Shown here: positions 16,807 to 25,529 of the stretch, one piece after another
How the letters are laid out: each line of letters opens with the position of its first letter
How positions within the stretch are numbered: the first letter of the stretch is position 1
Source: Xanthobacter sp. YC-JY1
GTDB taxonomy: Bacteria; Pseudomonadota; Alphaproteobacteria; Rhizobiales; Xanthobacteraceae
Length of the DNA: 64,000 bases
Assembly (NCBI RefSeq): GCF_021730305.1
Contig: NZ_CP032674.1
Coordinates: forward strand, 2,837,001 to 2,901,000
Direction: 5' to 3'
Program-made: the position numbers and the translations under genes
The notes under the pieces: generated by a model
Databases searched by the model: none
What the model saw: only the letters and a program-made list of their open reading frames with translations
Told to the model about the DNA's origin: nothing

Positions 16807-18497
16807 GCACGTGCCCCTTCATGAAGGAGAGATGAATTGGGCTCGGCGGCGACATCCGCCCCCGCGCACTTGAGCCCCGCCAGATGGTCGGCAAGCCGCA
16901 GCCCGAGGGCCACCGCAACAAACGTGGGATTGGCCTGTCCCGACGACGGCAGCACCGAGCTTCCCGCCACGAACAGATTTTCGACGCCATGAACCCGGCA
17001 CTGGGCATCGACCACCCCGTCGGAGGGCGTCGCGGCCATGCGGGTGGTGCCCGCCTGATGGAAGCCATCCGCGGCCTGGTCGAGCACCGCCGCCAGACGT
17101 GCCTCTCGATCGGCCTGGCGGTAGATCAGCTGCCCCACCCCGCCACGCTGCAAGGCTGCATCGATGAGCTCGTGGGAGCGCACGACGGATTCCGCATCCC
17201 CGTGCGCAAATCTCAGGTCCACGTCCAGATAGGGCATGCCCAGAGCATCGAAGCGATCGGAAAGGACCACCCGCGAAGCAGAATGCGGCGCGTGCTCCCC
17301 GTGATAGTGCAGCGAATAACGACCCGCCCTATTGCGGACGATGAAGCCCGGTTGACGAGGTTTGGTGAGGAAACGGGCTCGCAGGATTTTCAGGATGCCC
17401 GACAAGGTTCCGAATGGTGAGCGCAGCACGTTCCGGACGTGGCGCCCCCAGTGGCGCGGCTGGCCGCCGACGTGCGCAACCCGGACCCCCTCCGAAGCAA
17501 GCCGGCGTCCAACCGGGGCGAAGGCCAATGCACACCAAACCAGCGAAAGCACACCATTGCCATGCTCGTGCTGGTGGAATGGCGGATTATCGATCCAGAA
17601 GGCGGTGTTCAGCACCCCCTCCCGCATCTGTGTCTCGCCCGGCAGGTTCATACGCCGCCGAACATAGGCGCCCTCATCTTGGAAGAAATCATGGTCTGCG
17701 ACCGAGGTTGGATCGGCCAGCACGATCTCGGCAATCTTGCCGGAGATGTGCCCCATGTAGGTCCGGCCCAGAGGCCCCCCAACGCCCCCGAAGGCGCGCG
17801 GATGCGATCTCTGAGACACAAGGAGAAGTCGCGCCGTTTCCAGACCGCCACAGGCCAGCACTGTGAGCGGAGGCGTGATCCGCAGGGAGCCCAAGGCGCC
17901 GCCAACCGTGAGAGACTCGACCCGCCGCTCATTGGCATCGAGATGCACGGCGGTGACGGCGGCCCCGAGAACCACGGTGATGCGACGAGACGTTTCGAGG
18001 CGCCTGCGATGCAGGACACCCATGTTGATCTGAGGCGTCCATCGCTCCAGGCGCTGGAACTCCACGTCTCCTAGCGAGCCGACCGCGGAAAGCGCGGTGA
18101 AGCGCGCCGGCCCGATCCCGAAATAGGCGGAGGCCCGCGCGTAATAGGTCTCGATTTCGGCGTGGGGAATGGGCCAGACCGCATCCGGCACGGACGGCCG
18201 ATGGGCAAAGTCGATGTCATCGAATGGGACGCATCGCCCGCCCCACCAGCGCGATGTGCCCCCCAAGGCGCGGCACATGGCGATGTCCGTCGGCGCGTGA
18301 CGCTGCTCATCGACCTTGTGGCCGGCACCGAGGCCCGCCGCGAAAGCGTCGGGCTGCTCCTGGCCCGCCTCCAGGAGCAGAACGCTCAGGCCAGCCTCCT
18401 CACACGCCAGCGCCACGGCAATGCCCACGGGGCCGCTGCCGACGACGCAGACGTCGTGCGGCGGAAGGCCCGACAATTGGCCGAGAGAGACGAACAT
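16803..18497 (-). CDS. GMC family FAD oxidoreductase
   Basis: This 564-aa protein has an N-terminal FAD motif VCVVGSGPVGIAVALACEEA and an ALGGTSRWWGGRC segment. The C-terminal GMC domain shows GTTRMAATPSDGVVDAQCRV and NLFVAGSSVLPSSGQANPTF, including the conserved His/Asn-side region. Such flavoenzymes oxidise an alcohol, often on a sugar or cyclitol. It sits between a WcaF-type acetyltransferase and an aldo/keto reductase, all coupled, so it probably modifies a sugar of the polysaccharide or its lipid-linked precursor. No signal peptide is seen, so it should be cytoplasmic. Confidence 0.85.
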   Translation of the reverse strand: MFVSLGQLSGLPPHDVCVVGSGPVGIAVALACEEAGLSVLLLEAGQEQPDAFAAGLGAGHKVDEQRHAPTDIAMCRALGGTSRWWGGRCVPFDDIDFAHRPSVPDAVWPIPHAEIETYYARASAYFGIGPARFTALSAVGSLGDVEFQRLERWTPQINMGVLHRRRLETSRRITVVLGAAVTAVHLDANERRVESLTVGGALGSLRITPPLTVLACGGLETARLLLVSQRSHPRAFGGVGGPLGRTYMGHISGKIAEIVLADPTSVADHDFFQDEGAYVRRRMNLPGETQMREGVLNTAFWIDNPPFHQHEHGNGVLSLVWCALAFAPVGRRLASEGVRVAHVGGQPRHWGRHVRNVLRSPFGTLSGILKILRARFLTKPRQPGFIVRNRAGRYSLHYHGEHAPHSASRVVLSDRFDALGMPYLDVDLRFAHGDAESVVRSHELIDAALQRGGVGQLIYRQADREARLAAVLDQAADGFHQAGTTRMAATPSDGVVDAQCRVHGVENLFVAGSSVLPSSGQANPTFVAVALGLRLADHLAGLKCAGADVAAEPNSSLLHEGARA

Positions 18498-18509
18498 TTC
18501 TGCCGCGCC

Positions 18510-19097
18510 CTAGTTGGGACAATCGGGGAAGCGAACGTTCCGGGGCTTGATCGCCTTGGCCGGATTGCCCACGTAGACCGTCCAGGGTTCGAGATTCTTG
18601 AAGGCGCAAGACCTCGCCCCCAGCACCGCACCCCGTCCCACCGTCACGCCCGGTCCCACGAAAGCCTGCGCTGCCACCCAAGCCCGGGCCTCGATCCTGA
18701 TCGGCGCCGAGCGCAGCTGGAAATTGACGTCCTCGATGTCATGCGTGCCGGCGCAGATGTAGGCGCCCTGCGAGACCAGGGCATAGGGCTCGAGCACGAT
18801 GCGGCCCATGGAATAGACCGTCACATCAGGCCCGATGAAGGCGTAGTCACCCACCTCGAGATTGGCCGGAGACCAGATTCGCGCGCTCGGATAGATCCCG
18901 GCCGTGGGGGCGATCGTCGCGCCGAACCCGCGCAGGATCATGCGCCTCCACCCGTGCCACTTCGGCAGGGTCCACCGCGCCAGCAGCAGCCACGTGATGC
19001 GAAATGCCGTGCGGTGAAGAAGGTTCGCCAGGGTGAAGCTGGACCCGCCACGCCAAGTATCCACCCGGCTCGCATCAAGAATATCTCTATCGCTCAT
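18510..19097 (-). CDS. WcaF-like acetyltransferase (left-handed beta helix)
   Basis: This 195-aa protein resembles colanic-acid WcaF-type O-acetyltransferases. It has a hydrophobic N-terminal helix region (ITWLLLARWTLPKWHGWRRM) and hexapeptide repeats (IYPSARIWSPANLEVGDYAF, then SMGRIVLEPYALVSQGAYIC, GTHDI, VGPGVTVGRGAVLGA). The GTHD histidine segment is the usual catalytic site. It probably acetylates a sugar residue of the repeat unit. It is 12 bases upstream of the GMC gene in the same operon. Confidence 0.85.
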   Translation of the reverse strand: MSDRDILDASRVDTWRGGSSFTLANLLHRTAFRITWLLLARWTLPKWHGWRRMILRGFGATIAPTAGIYPSARIWSPANLEVGDYAFIGPDVTVYSMGRIVLEPYALVSQGAYICAGTHDIEDVNFQLRSAPIRIEARAWVAAQAFVGPGVTVGRGAVLGARSCAFKNLEPWTVYVGNPAKAIKPRNVRFPDCPN

Positions 19098-19131
19098 AGC
19101 TTGGCCTCACCCCTCATCCCTGACGCCCGTC

Positions 19132-20121
19132 TCACCGGAATTGATCGGCGGAGGAGAGATAGTCCTTGACGTAGCGGGTCAGCCCCTCTTCCAGGCCCGT
19201 GGTCGGCCGGTTATAGCCGGCCGCCGCGAGCTTATCGAGCGCCGCGCAGGTGTAATACTGGTACTTGCCCTTGAGGCTCTGCGGAAGATCGATGAACTCG
19301 ACACGTTCCTCGACGCCCATGGCCGAAAATACGATCTTGGCCTTGTCTAGGAACGAGCGGGCGGATCCCGACCCGACATTGTAGAGGCCGGACTTCACGC
19401 CTTGGGTCTTCAGCGCCCATAGCGCGACATCAACGCAGTCGTCGACCCACACGAAATCCCGCAATTGCTCACCGTCAGCATAGTCGGGATTGTCGGAGCG
19501 GAACAGGCGGACGAAGCCCTTGTCGCGGATCTGCTCGAACAGCTGGACCGCCACCGAGCGCTGGCCGCCCTTGTGGTACTCATTCGGTCCATAGACGTTG
19601 AAGAACTTGAGCCCCGCCCACAGGGGCGGCGTCGGCTCCCCGCGCTTCACCCGGTCAACGACAAAGCGATCGAAGACGTTCTTGCTCCAGCCGTAGGGAT
19701 TGAGCGGCCTCAGGTCGGACAGATAGGCCTCGTCGTCGCGGTCCAGAAAGCCCTGATCGCCATCGCCGTAGGTGGCCGCCGATGAGGCATAGACCAGCGG
19801 GATCTGGTTGGCGGTCGCGAACGTCCACAGGTCGATGGACAGACGCACGTTGTTGTGGACGATCAGGTCCACATCCGTCTCGGTGGTCGTGGAGATGGCA
19901 CCCATGTGGACGATGCCGGCGATCTTGGAGGCGTTGGCCTTCAGGAACGCATCGCACGCCTCCGGGCGCACCAGATCCAGCAGCCGGCGCTTGGCGATGT
20001 TGCGCCATTTGATGTCATTCGTGCCGAGGGTATCGACGATCACGATTTCCTCGCCTGCGGCATCGAGCGCCGCCGCGATGTTCGAGCCGATGAAGCCCGT
20101 CCCGCCGGTAATCACATACAT
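19132..20121 (-). CDS. hldD: ADP-L-glycero-D-manno-heptose 6-epimerase
   Basis: This 329-aa short-chain dehydrogenase-type epimerase has GGTGFIGSNIAAALDAAGEE, the HldD-specific NDIKWRNI, HMGAISTTTETDVDL, YASSAATYGDG and NPYGWSKNVFDRF with the catalytic Tyr/Lys, plus FNVYGPNEYHKGGQRSVAVQ. It makes ADP-L-glycero-D-manno-heptose, the last step of the heptose donor pathway whose hldE gene is 4 kb upstream in the same operon. The intermediate gmhA and gmhB genes are not in the window. Confidence 0.95.
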   Translation of the reverse strand: MYVITGGTGFIGSNIAAALDAAGEEIVIVDTLGTNDIKWRNIAKRRLLDLVRPEACDAFLKANASKIAGIVHMGAISTTTETDVDLIVHNNVRLSIDLWTFATANQIPLVYASSAATYGDGDQGFLDRDDEAYLSDLRPLNPYGWSKNVFDRFVVDRVKRGEPTPPLWAGLKFFNVYGPNEYHKGGQRSVAVQLFEQIRDKGFVRLFRSDNPDYADGEQLRDFVWVDDCVDVALWALKTQGVKSGLYNVGSGSARSFLDKAKIVFSAMGVEERVEFIDLPQSLKGKYQYYTCAALDKLAAAGYNRPTTGLEEGLTRYVKDYLSSADQFR

Positions 20122-20133
20122 GGGTATCGCATC

Positions 20134-21327
20134 CTAAGTTCGGCCGGCCATGGCGTCACGGCATGCGTCGTTGAGATCCTCGGCGGCGCGGCTGACCTCG
20201 AACGAGGACAGGAATATCGCGCGCGCCCGTTCACCGATCACCTGGCGTTCGTCGATGCTGAGAGCGGCAAAGCGGCGCAGCAGGCGGACAACGCCCGGCC
20301 GGTCGTCCTCATCCGCGAAGCCGCCGCCTGCGGTCACCTCACGCCAGATATTGACCTTGTTGGTGATGAAGACCGGCTTGGCGCAGGCCATCGCTTCGGC
20401 CACCACAATCCCGAAGTTCTCCTGGTGTGAAGGCAGGACGAAGGCCTCGCAGCCGTGGAACCCGCCCCACTTGGCATCGCCCCGCAGCATGCCCGGCCAG
20501 TGGATACGGTCGGCGATGCCGCGCCGCTCGGCCTGAGCCTTCAGTTCGGCAAGATAGTCGTCCGAGACCGGGCCGGCCATGACCAGATCGACATCGCCCC
20601 CGTCGCTCGCGATTTCGGCAAAGGCATCGATGAGCAGATCGCAGCCCTTCTTGGGATGGATGCGGCTGAGATAGAGCAGATAGGGGCGCCGAAGGTTGGG
20701 CACCAGCGCGCGAAACGCCTCGGTCTGCCCGGGGCGCAGCGGGCCGGGATCGGAGGTACCGTAGGCCACCACCCGCTCCTTCGCCCGATAGGGCGTGAAG
20801 GACTGACGGGCGAGAATGCGCTCCTCCTCGCTGGTGAAGAGCACGGCCCGCGCATTGTTCACGAGCGGGCCTTCGTTGAACCACCAGAGCGCCTGCTTCA
20901 TCGCGCCCTTGAGGGGGAAGTTCCGTTTGAACCAGGGGTCCAGCATGCCGTGGCTCATCACGAGATAGGGCACGTCCGCGCCCACAAGCGCGGCACGCGC
21001 CCCCACAGTCGAGAAGTTCCAGAGCCCATGGACCGTTACCACATCATAGTCGTGCGTATGGGCCTTCAGCCAAGGGATGAAGGCCGGGCAATAGCCGTAG
21101 CGATGCCAAGGACGCCTCACGCCACCAGAGGTCTTGTCCATCGGCTCGCCGCACGCGAAGACCTTCAGCGGAAAATCCTTCACCCACGGCGCATCCGGCG
21201 GATCGAGACACACCACGTGCTCCTCAACGCCCGCGGATGCGTGGAACGGAGCCTGCTGACGGATGCCCTCGATGGGGCCTCCGTGCCGTGGATCCACGCT
21301 GGCAATGACCCTTAGTCGCAACCGCAT
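20134..21327 (-). CDS. Glycosyltransferase family 4
   Basis: This 397-aa GT-B enzyme has PRHGGPIEGIRQQ at the N-terminus and the GT4 donor-binding half with LYLSRIHPKKGCDLLIDAFA, then FVLPSHQENFGIVVAEAMAC, including the E-x7-E motif. The sugar is unknown. It is 12 bases before hldD, so the two are probably translated from one message. Confidence 0.88.
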   Translation of the reverse strand: MRLRLRVIASVDPRHGGPIEGIRQQAPFHASAGVEEHVVCLDPPDAPWVKDFPLKVFACGEPMDKTSGGVRRPWHRYGYCPAFIPWLKAHTHDYDVVTVHGLWNFSTVGARAALVGADVPYLVMSHGMLDPWFKRNFPLKGAMKQALWWFNEGPLVNNARAVLFTSEEERILARQSFTPYRAKERVVAYGTSDPGPLRPGQTEAFRALVPNLRRPYLLYLSRIHPKKGCDLLIDAFAEIASDGGDVDLVMAGPVSDDYLAELKAQAERRGIADRIHWPGMLRGDAKWGGFHGCEAFVLPSHQENFGIVVAEAMACAKPVFITNKVNIWREVTAGGGFADEDDRPGVVRLLRRFAALSIDERQVIGERARAIFLSSFEVSRAAEDLNDACRDAMAGRT

Positions 21328-21490
21328 TGGAACCCCGAAGATTGAAACATGAAGTGAGTTCCCATGCGCGTTGGGGCGCCAAAGAGAATGTCAGGCATCG
21401 CAAAGTAGATTTGCGACAATATACATTCAAATGACCCCATCGTGGAGCTTATAGTAACTGAGCATGCGGCTGTCGTCGCCATAAGCCGGT

Positions 21491-22783
21491 TCACCGCCCG
21501 AGCATCAGGACAAGCACGGACATGCCACCATGGAGCAGCAGGAGTGCCGCCGCGATGCCGGTGGCCCCTTCCGACAGCGCCCAGCTGTAAGCGAGCACTG
21601 CGCACAAGGCAGTCAGCCCCACGAAAAGATAGGACAAGCGCACATGCCGGTTGATGGCGGCGATTGGTGTGAACAGGCATCCCCACCACATCTCCGCCGC
21701 CACCGCAGCGTTGAGCAGGGCGAAGAACGGGTAGACCACCGCCACGTGGCCATGCGTCCACAATTCCATGACGTAGGGACCGAGCGCCCACAGGCCGAGG
21801 CAGTAGGCGACGATGCCCGCAATACCGATCAGCACATGGATGCGCTTCAGCCTGGCGAAGGCGCTGGTGTTTCCCTGCCCATGCAACCGGGAATATTCGG
21901 GCGCAAAGGAGTAATTGATGAGGTTGGCGGCGGACGTCCCCATGCGCGCCAGGGTCCGGGAGGTGGAGAACAGTACGGTCTCCTGCGCGGTCGCGACCGC
22001 ACCCAGCAGCACGATCGGTCCCTGGATCGCCAGAGCCTGCGCGAGCCCGAGCAGCATGTAGCTGAAAGAGGGATTGGCCATGCGGCGGATCTCGGCGAGC
22101 CGAGCGCCCTTGAGCCCGAGTGGAATGTCCGGCGCCACGCTTCTCAGCCAGATCCACAGGCCGAGCGTGCAGGCGACACGCATCACCAGCACGGCCAGCG
22201 CCGCCAGCTCGACCCGCGTGGTGAGCAGGGCAACGGCTACCGTGGCGATGCCCTCCAGCAGGCGCGACGTCGCACCCCAGGTCACTTCGGCCGCCGGCCG
22301 GCCGGCGGCGCGCACCCCGGCGCACAGTAGAAGGAGGAACTGGTTCACCACCACGCTGCCCACCAGGAAAAGAATGGTGAGCTTGGCAGCGGTCTCGGTG
22401 AGCGGACCAAGAGCGAAAGCCTGCGTCAGCGTGACGGCCTCGATGCCGAGGCCGCAGGCGGCAAGGATAACCGCCGCAGCCACCAGCAGCAGGGCGAAGA
22501 CGCTGTGATAAACCCGCAAGACACCGGCGTGATCGGATGACGCAGCATGCATCACCATGCTGTTCTTTGCCACCAGGGTGAAGCCGAAGTCGCTCAGCGT
22601 GAGATAGCTCGGCACCGCATAGAGCACGAGCCACCCGCCGTAGCGATCCGCCCCCCAGGCGGAGAGCAGGAACGGCACCTGCAACAATTGCACTGCGATG
22701 ATGACGATCTGGTTGTAGATCTGCGCGGTGAAGGTGAAGCCCACCCTGCGGAAGGCGAGAAGGCGGCTCATGTCAGCATGCAC
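21491..22783 (-). CDS. Wzx-like polysaccharide flippase
   Basis: This 430-aa protein has about twelve hydrophobic segments and the MATE/polysaccharide-transporter layout (start MSRLLAFRRVGFTFTAQIYN, then WLVLYAVPSYLTLSDFGF). It would flip a lipid-linked repeat unit across the inner membrane for polymerisation. The ATG at 22783 adds four residues to another possible start at 22771. A 163-base gap separates it from the next gene, with no terminator seen. Confidence 0.8.
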   Translation of the reverse strand: MHADMSRLLAFRRVGFTFTAQIYNQIVIIAVQLLQVPFLLSAWGADRYGGWLVLYAVPSYLTLSDFGFTLVAKNSMVMHAASSDHAGVLRVYHSVFALLLVAAAVILAACGLGIEAVTLTQAFALGPLTETAAKLTILFLVGSVVVNQFLLLLCAGVRAAGRPAAEVTWGATSRLLEGIATVAVALLTTRVELAALAVLVMRVACTLGLWIWLRSVAPDIPLGLKGARLAEIRRMANPSFSYMLLGLAQALAIQGPIVLLGAVATAQETVLFSTSRTLARMGTSAANLINYSFAPEYSRLHGQGNTSAFARLKRIHVLIGIAGIVAYCLGLWALGPYVMELWTHGHVAVVYPFFALLNAAVAAEMWWGCLFTPIAAINRHVRLSYLFVGLTALCAVLAYSWALSEGATGIAAALLLLHGGMSVLVLMLGR

Positions 22784-22843
22784 CTTCTCTGCCGGTCGGC
22801 GGTTGCAGGATAATGGTCCCGATCACAGCGCGCGATCCTTCCG

Positions 22844-23836
22844 TCAACCGAGCAGCTCGGCAACTGCGGACACGACCTGCTCCACGGCGATGGCCCGGAC
22901 GCCGCGCATGTCATGCAATGTCCGGTTATCACCCACGTAGGGATGCCACTTTCGCGGCCGATTGAAGTCTCCGAACAAACCGACGCACGGCACACGCACC
23001 GCCGAGGCGAGATGCAGCGGACCGGAATCGTGCCCGATGAACACTCGCGAGCCCTTGATGGCCGCCGCCGATTCACGCGGCGAGAGCGTGCCGCATTGGT
23101 TGGAGACCGGACCAGGCCAGGCATCGCGCACCGTCTGTACCCGCTCGGCATCCTCGCGCGCGCCGACCACGAGCAGGCCATGGTCCGGCCGGCTTCTGCC
23201 GATCGCCGTCAGAAGCCGGCGCCAGTTATCGATGCCCCAATCCTTCTGCGCCGCCTTGCCGCCCATGTTGATAGCGATGACCGGCGCCCCACCGAGCCCG
23301 GCCACGGCCTGACTGCCGGCAGCGATCTCCGCAGCATCAAGCGAGAGATCCCAATTGGCCTGATCGTGCAGGTCGATGGGGCCGAGGCAGCTGAGCGCAC
23401 GGGCCAGGCGCTCGCATTCCGGCTCCTCCTCCCCCGAGCCCTGCACGACGCGACAGGTGTCGAGATCGCGAGTCCACGGGACGCCGTGCAAATTTCTGAA
23501 GCCGCACAGCCGGAAATAGGCAACGTCCCGATACACCCCTGCAAGGCCGCGGGAGGGCATCAGGTAGATCATGGTGTCTGTTTCAAGCTCCAACAGCCGG
23601 CGCCGCAGATCCCACAGCGCGGCGGGACTGCGCGTGCCGACGGGATAGGAAATGGCCCGGTGAACCAGCGAGGTTCCGAGCACTGTGAGCAAAGGCGCAG
23701 CCTTCGAGGAAATGGGAATGTTGGTAAGCACGATGCGCTCGTGCTCCGGATAAAGCTCGGCGATCCGTCGGAAAAACGGCACGGCGATGATGGTGTCGCC
23801 GAGGCTGCCCAGGCGATAGATGAGTAGGCGCTTCAT
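22844..23836 (-). CDS. Glycosyltransferase family 9 (heptosyltransferase-like)
   Basis: This 330-aa protein has the GT9 pattern: KRLLIYRLGSLGDTIIAVPF at the start, INMGGKAAQKDW in the middle and FIGHDSGPLHLASAVRVPCV, where GT9 enzymes bind the ADP-heptose. Next to hldE, an ADP-heptose donor is likely. It may add heptose to lipopolysaccharide core or to the exported polysaccharide. I cannot tell WaaC, WaaF or WaaQ types apart. Confidence 0.85.
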   Translation of the reverse strand: MKRLLIYRLGSLGDTIIAVPFFRRIAELYPEHERIVLTNIPISSKAAPLLTVLGTSLVHRAISYPVGTRSPAALWDLRRRLLELETDTMIYLMPSRGLAGVYRDVAYFRLCGFRNLHGVPWTRDLDTCRVVQGSGEEEPECERLARALSCLGPIDLHDQANWDLSLDAAEIAAGSQAVAGLGGAPVIAINMGGKAAQKDWGIDNWRRLLTAIGRSRPDHGLLVVGAREDAERVQTVRDAWPGPVSNQCGTLSPRESAAAIKGSRVFIGHDSGPLHLASAVRVPCVGLFGDFNRPRKWHPYVGDNRTLHDMRGVRAIAVEQVVSAVAELLG

Positions 23837-23941
23837 CAGAACAGAATCCCAGGGCGGGGCGGAGCGCGTCCGAAAGCAGAGGCCATTCAGCTGGAGCGCG
23901 CTTGGGAGAGCAGGGTAGAAAGGGGCGGCGCGAGAGGCTTC

Positions 23942-25426
23942 TCAGACGGCGGGAGCGGTCGCTTCGGACTCAGCCCCCTCCCTCATGCGGCGTATCGTGT
24001 TTGTCGTACTGCGCCCAGGCACCAGCTCGAACCGTAGCACCCGTCCGCCGCGCGCCAGCACGCTGTCGGCACCCACGATTTCGGAGACCTGGTAGTCGGC
24101 CCCCTTCACCAGTACGTCGGGCTTCAGCTCTTCAATCAATTCCTTGGGCGTGTCCTCCTCGAACACCACCACCAGATCGACAGACCCAAGGGCAGCGATC
24201 ACCTGCGCGCGGTCGGTCTCGCTGTTCACCGGCCGCGTCGGCCCCTTGAGGCGTTTAACGGAGGAATCGGCGTTCACCGCCACGACGAGGCGATCGCAGT
24301 TCGCTCGCGAAAACTCGAGGATGCCCACATGGCCGACATGCAGCACATCGAAACAGCCATTGGTGAAGCCCACGGCAAGTCCGTGCCGTTGCCAGGCCGC
24401 AACCTGCGCAGCCGCGTCCTTGCGCGACACCACCTTTACCAAAGAGGGTGGCCCTTCGGACGGGCTTTGCCTGTCGAGCTCTACGATTAGCTCGGCGCGC
24501 GAGACTGTAGCGGTGCCGCGCTTGGCCACCACCACCCCCGCCGCCGCATTGGCGATAAAGGCCGCCTCCTCCAGTGGACCGCCAGCGCCGATAACAAGGG
24601 AAAGGGCAGCGATAACCGTATCGCCAGCACCGACCACGTCGGCCACTTCGCGCGCCGCCGTCGGGATATGCACTGGTTCACCCGTCCTCTGGACAAGAGT
24701 CATCCCCTTCTCCGAACGCGTGACAAGCACGGCGCCGATGTTGGTATCGGCCAGCACCTTACGGCCGGCGGCGACAGCGGATGCGTCGTCATCACCCTGA
24801 ATGCCGGTGGCCATCCAGACTTCATGCAGATTGGGCGTGACGAGCGTGGCGCCATCGTAGCGCGAGAGGTTTGAAGTCTTCGGATCAACGATGATGGGCG
24901 CCCCACGGCGGGTCGCGACTTCCACGGCCCGCTGAATCACCCGGGGCGTCAGCACCCCCTTGGCGTAGTCCGACAGCACCAGCACGTCGTGCTCCGGCAG
25001 CGCGGCCACGACCTGCGCGATGATCGCGTCCTCGATCTCCTCCGCCACAGGAGAGCTGTCCTCACTATCCGAGCGCAGCATGTGCTGGCCTTGGGCGACG
25101 AAGCGCACTTTTTCCGTCGTGGGGCGGGACGGCGAGGCCAGGAACATGGACACGACCCCGGGAGTCTCATCGACGATCCGACGCAACTCGGCACCGCCCG
25201 CATCCGCGCCCGTGACGCCGATGAGCGTGCACTGCCCCCCGAGCGAGGCAATGTTGCGTGCCACGTTGGCGGAGCCGCCCGCGATGGTGGTCGAACCGGT
25301 CACGGAGAGGACCGGGACGGGGCTCTCCGGCGAGATGCGACGGGCCGATCCCGTCACAAAGCGGTCGAGCATCACATCGCCGAGGCACAGGACACGCACG
25401 CGCGGGAAAGAATCAATAATGGACAT
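23942..25426 (-). CDS. hldE: Bifunctional heptose 7-phosphate kinase / heptose 1-phosphate adenylyltransferase
   Basis: This 494-aa fusion protein has a PfkB-type kinase domain (RRISPESPVPVLSVTGSTTI, AGGSANVARNIASLGG, then VADVVGAGDTVIAALSLVIG) followed by a nucleotidyltransferase domain (GFTNGCFDVLHVGHVGILEF, DSSVKRLKGPTRPVNSETDR, ending VPGRSTTNTIRRM). It performs two steps of ADP-heptose synthesis. The ATG at 25426 follows GAGGGGGCGAG and begins the conserved domain; an upstream ATG at 25477 is less likely. Confidence 0.96.
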   Translation of the reverse strand: MSIIDSFPRVRVLCLGDVMLDRFVTGSARRISPESPVPVLSVTGSTTIAGGSANVARNIASLGGQCTLIGVTGADAGGAELRRIVDETPGVVSMFLASPSRPTTEKVRFVAQGQHMLRSDSEDSSPVAEEIEDAIIAQVVAALPEHDVLVLSDYAKGVLTPRVIQRAVEVATRRGAPIIVDPKTSNLSRYDGATLVTPNLHEVWMATGIQGDDDASAVAAGRKVLADTNIGAVLVTRSEKGMTLVQRTGEPVHIPTAAREVADVVGAGDTVIAALSLVIGAGGPLEEAAFIANAAAGVVVAKRGTATVSRAELIVELDRQSPSEGPPSLVKVVSRKDAAAQVAAWQRHGLAVGFTNGCFDVLHVGHVGILEFSRANCDRLVVAVNADSSVKRLKGPTRPVNSETDRAQVIAALGSVDLVVVFEEDTPKELIEELKPDVLVKGADYQVSEIVGADSVLARGGRVLRFELVPGRSTTNTIRRMREGAESEATAPAV

Positions 25427-25529
25427 CTCGCCCCCTCGAAGTGACCAGACCGCTCGGCTGGCAACATCCTGTTCCAAATGTGGGCCCTGCGCCCTTGCGA
25501 CGTACCATCTGCGGCACCATGGAATCCCT

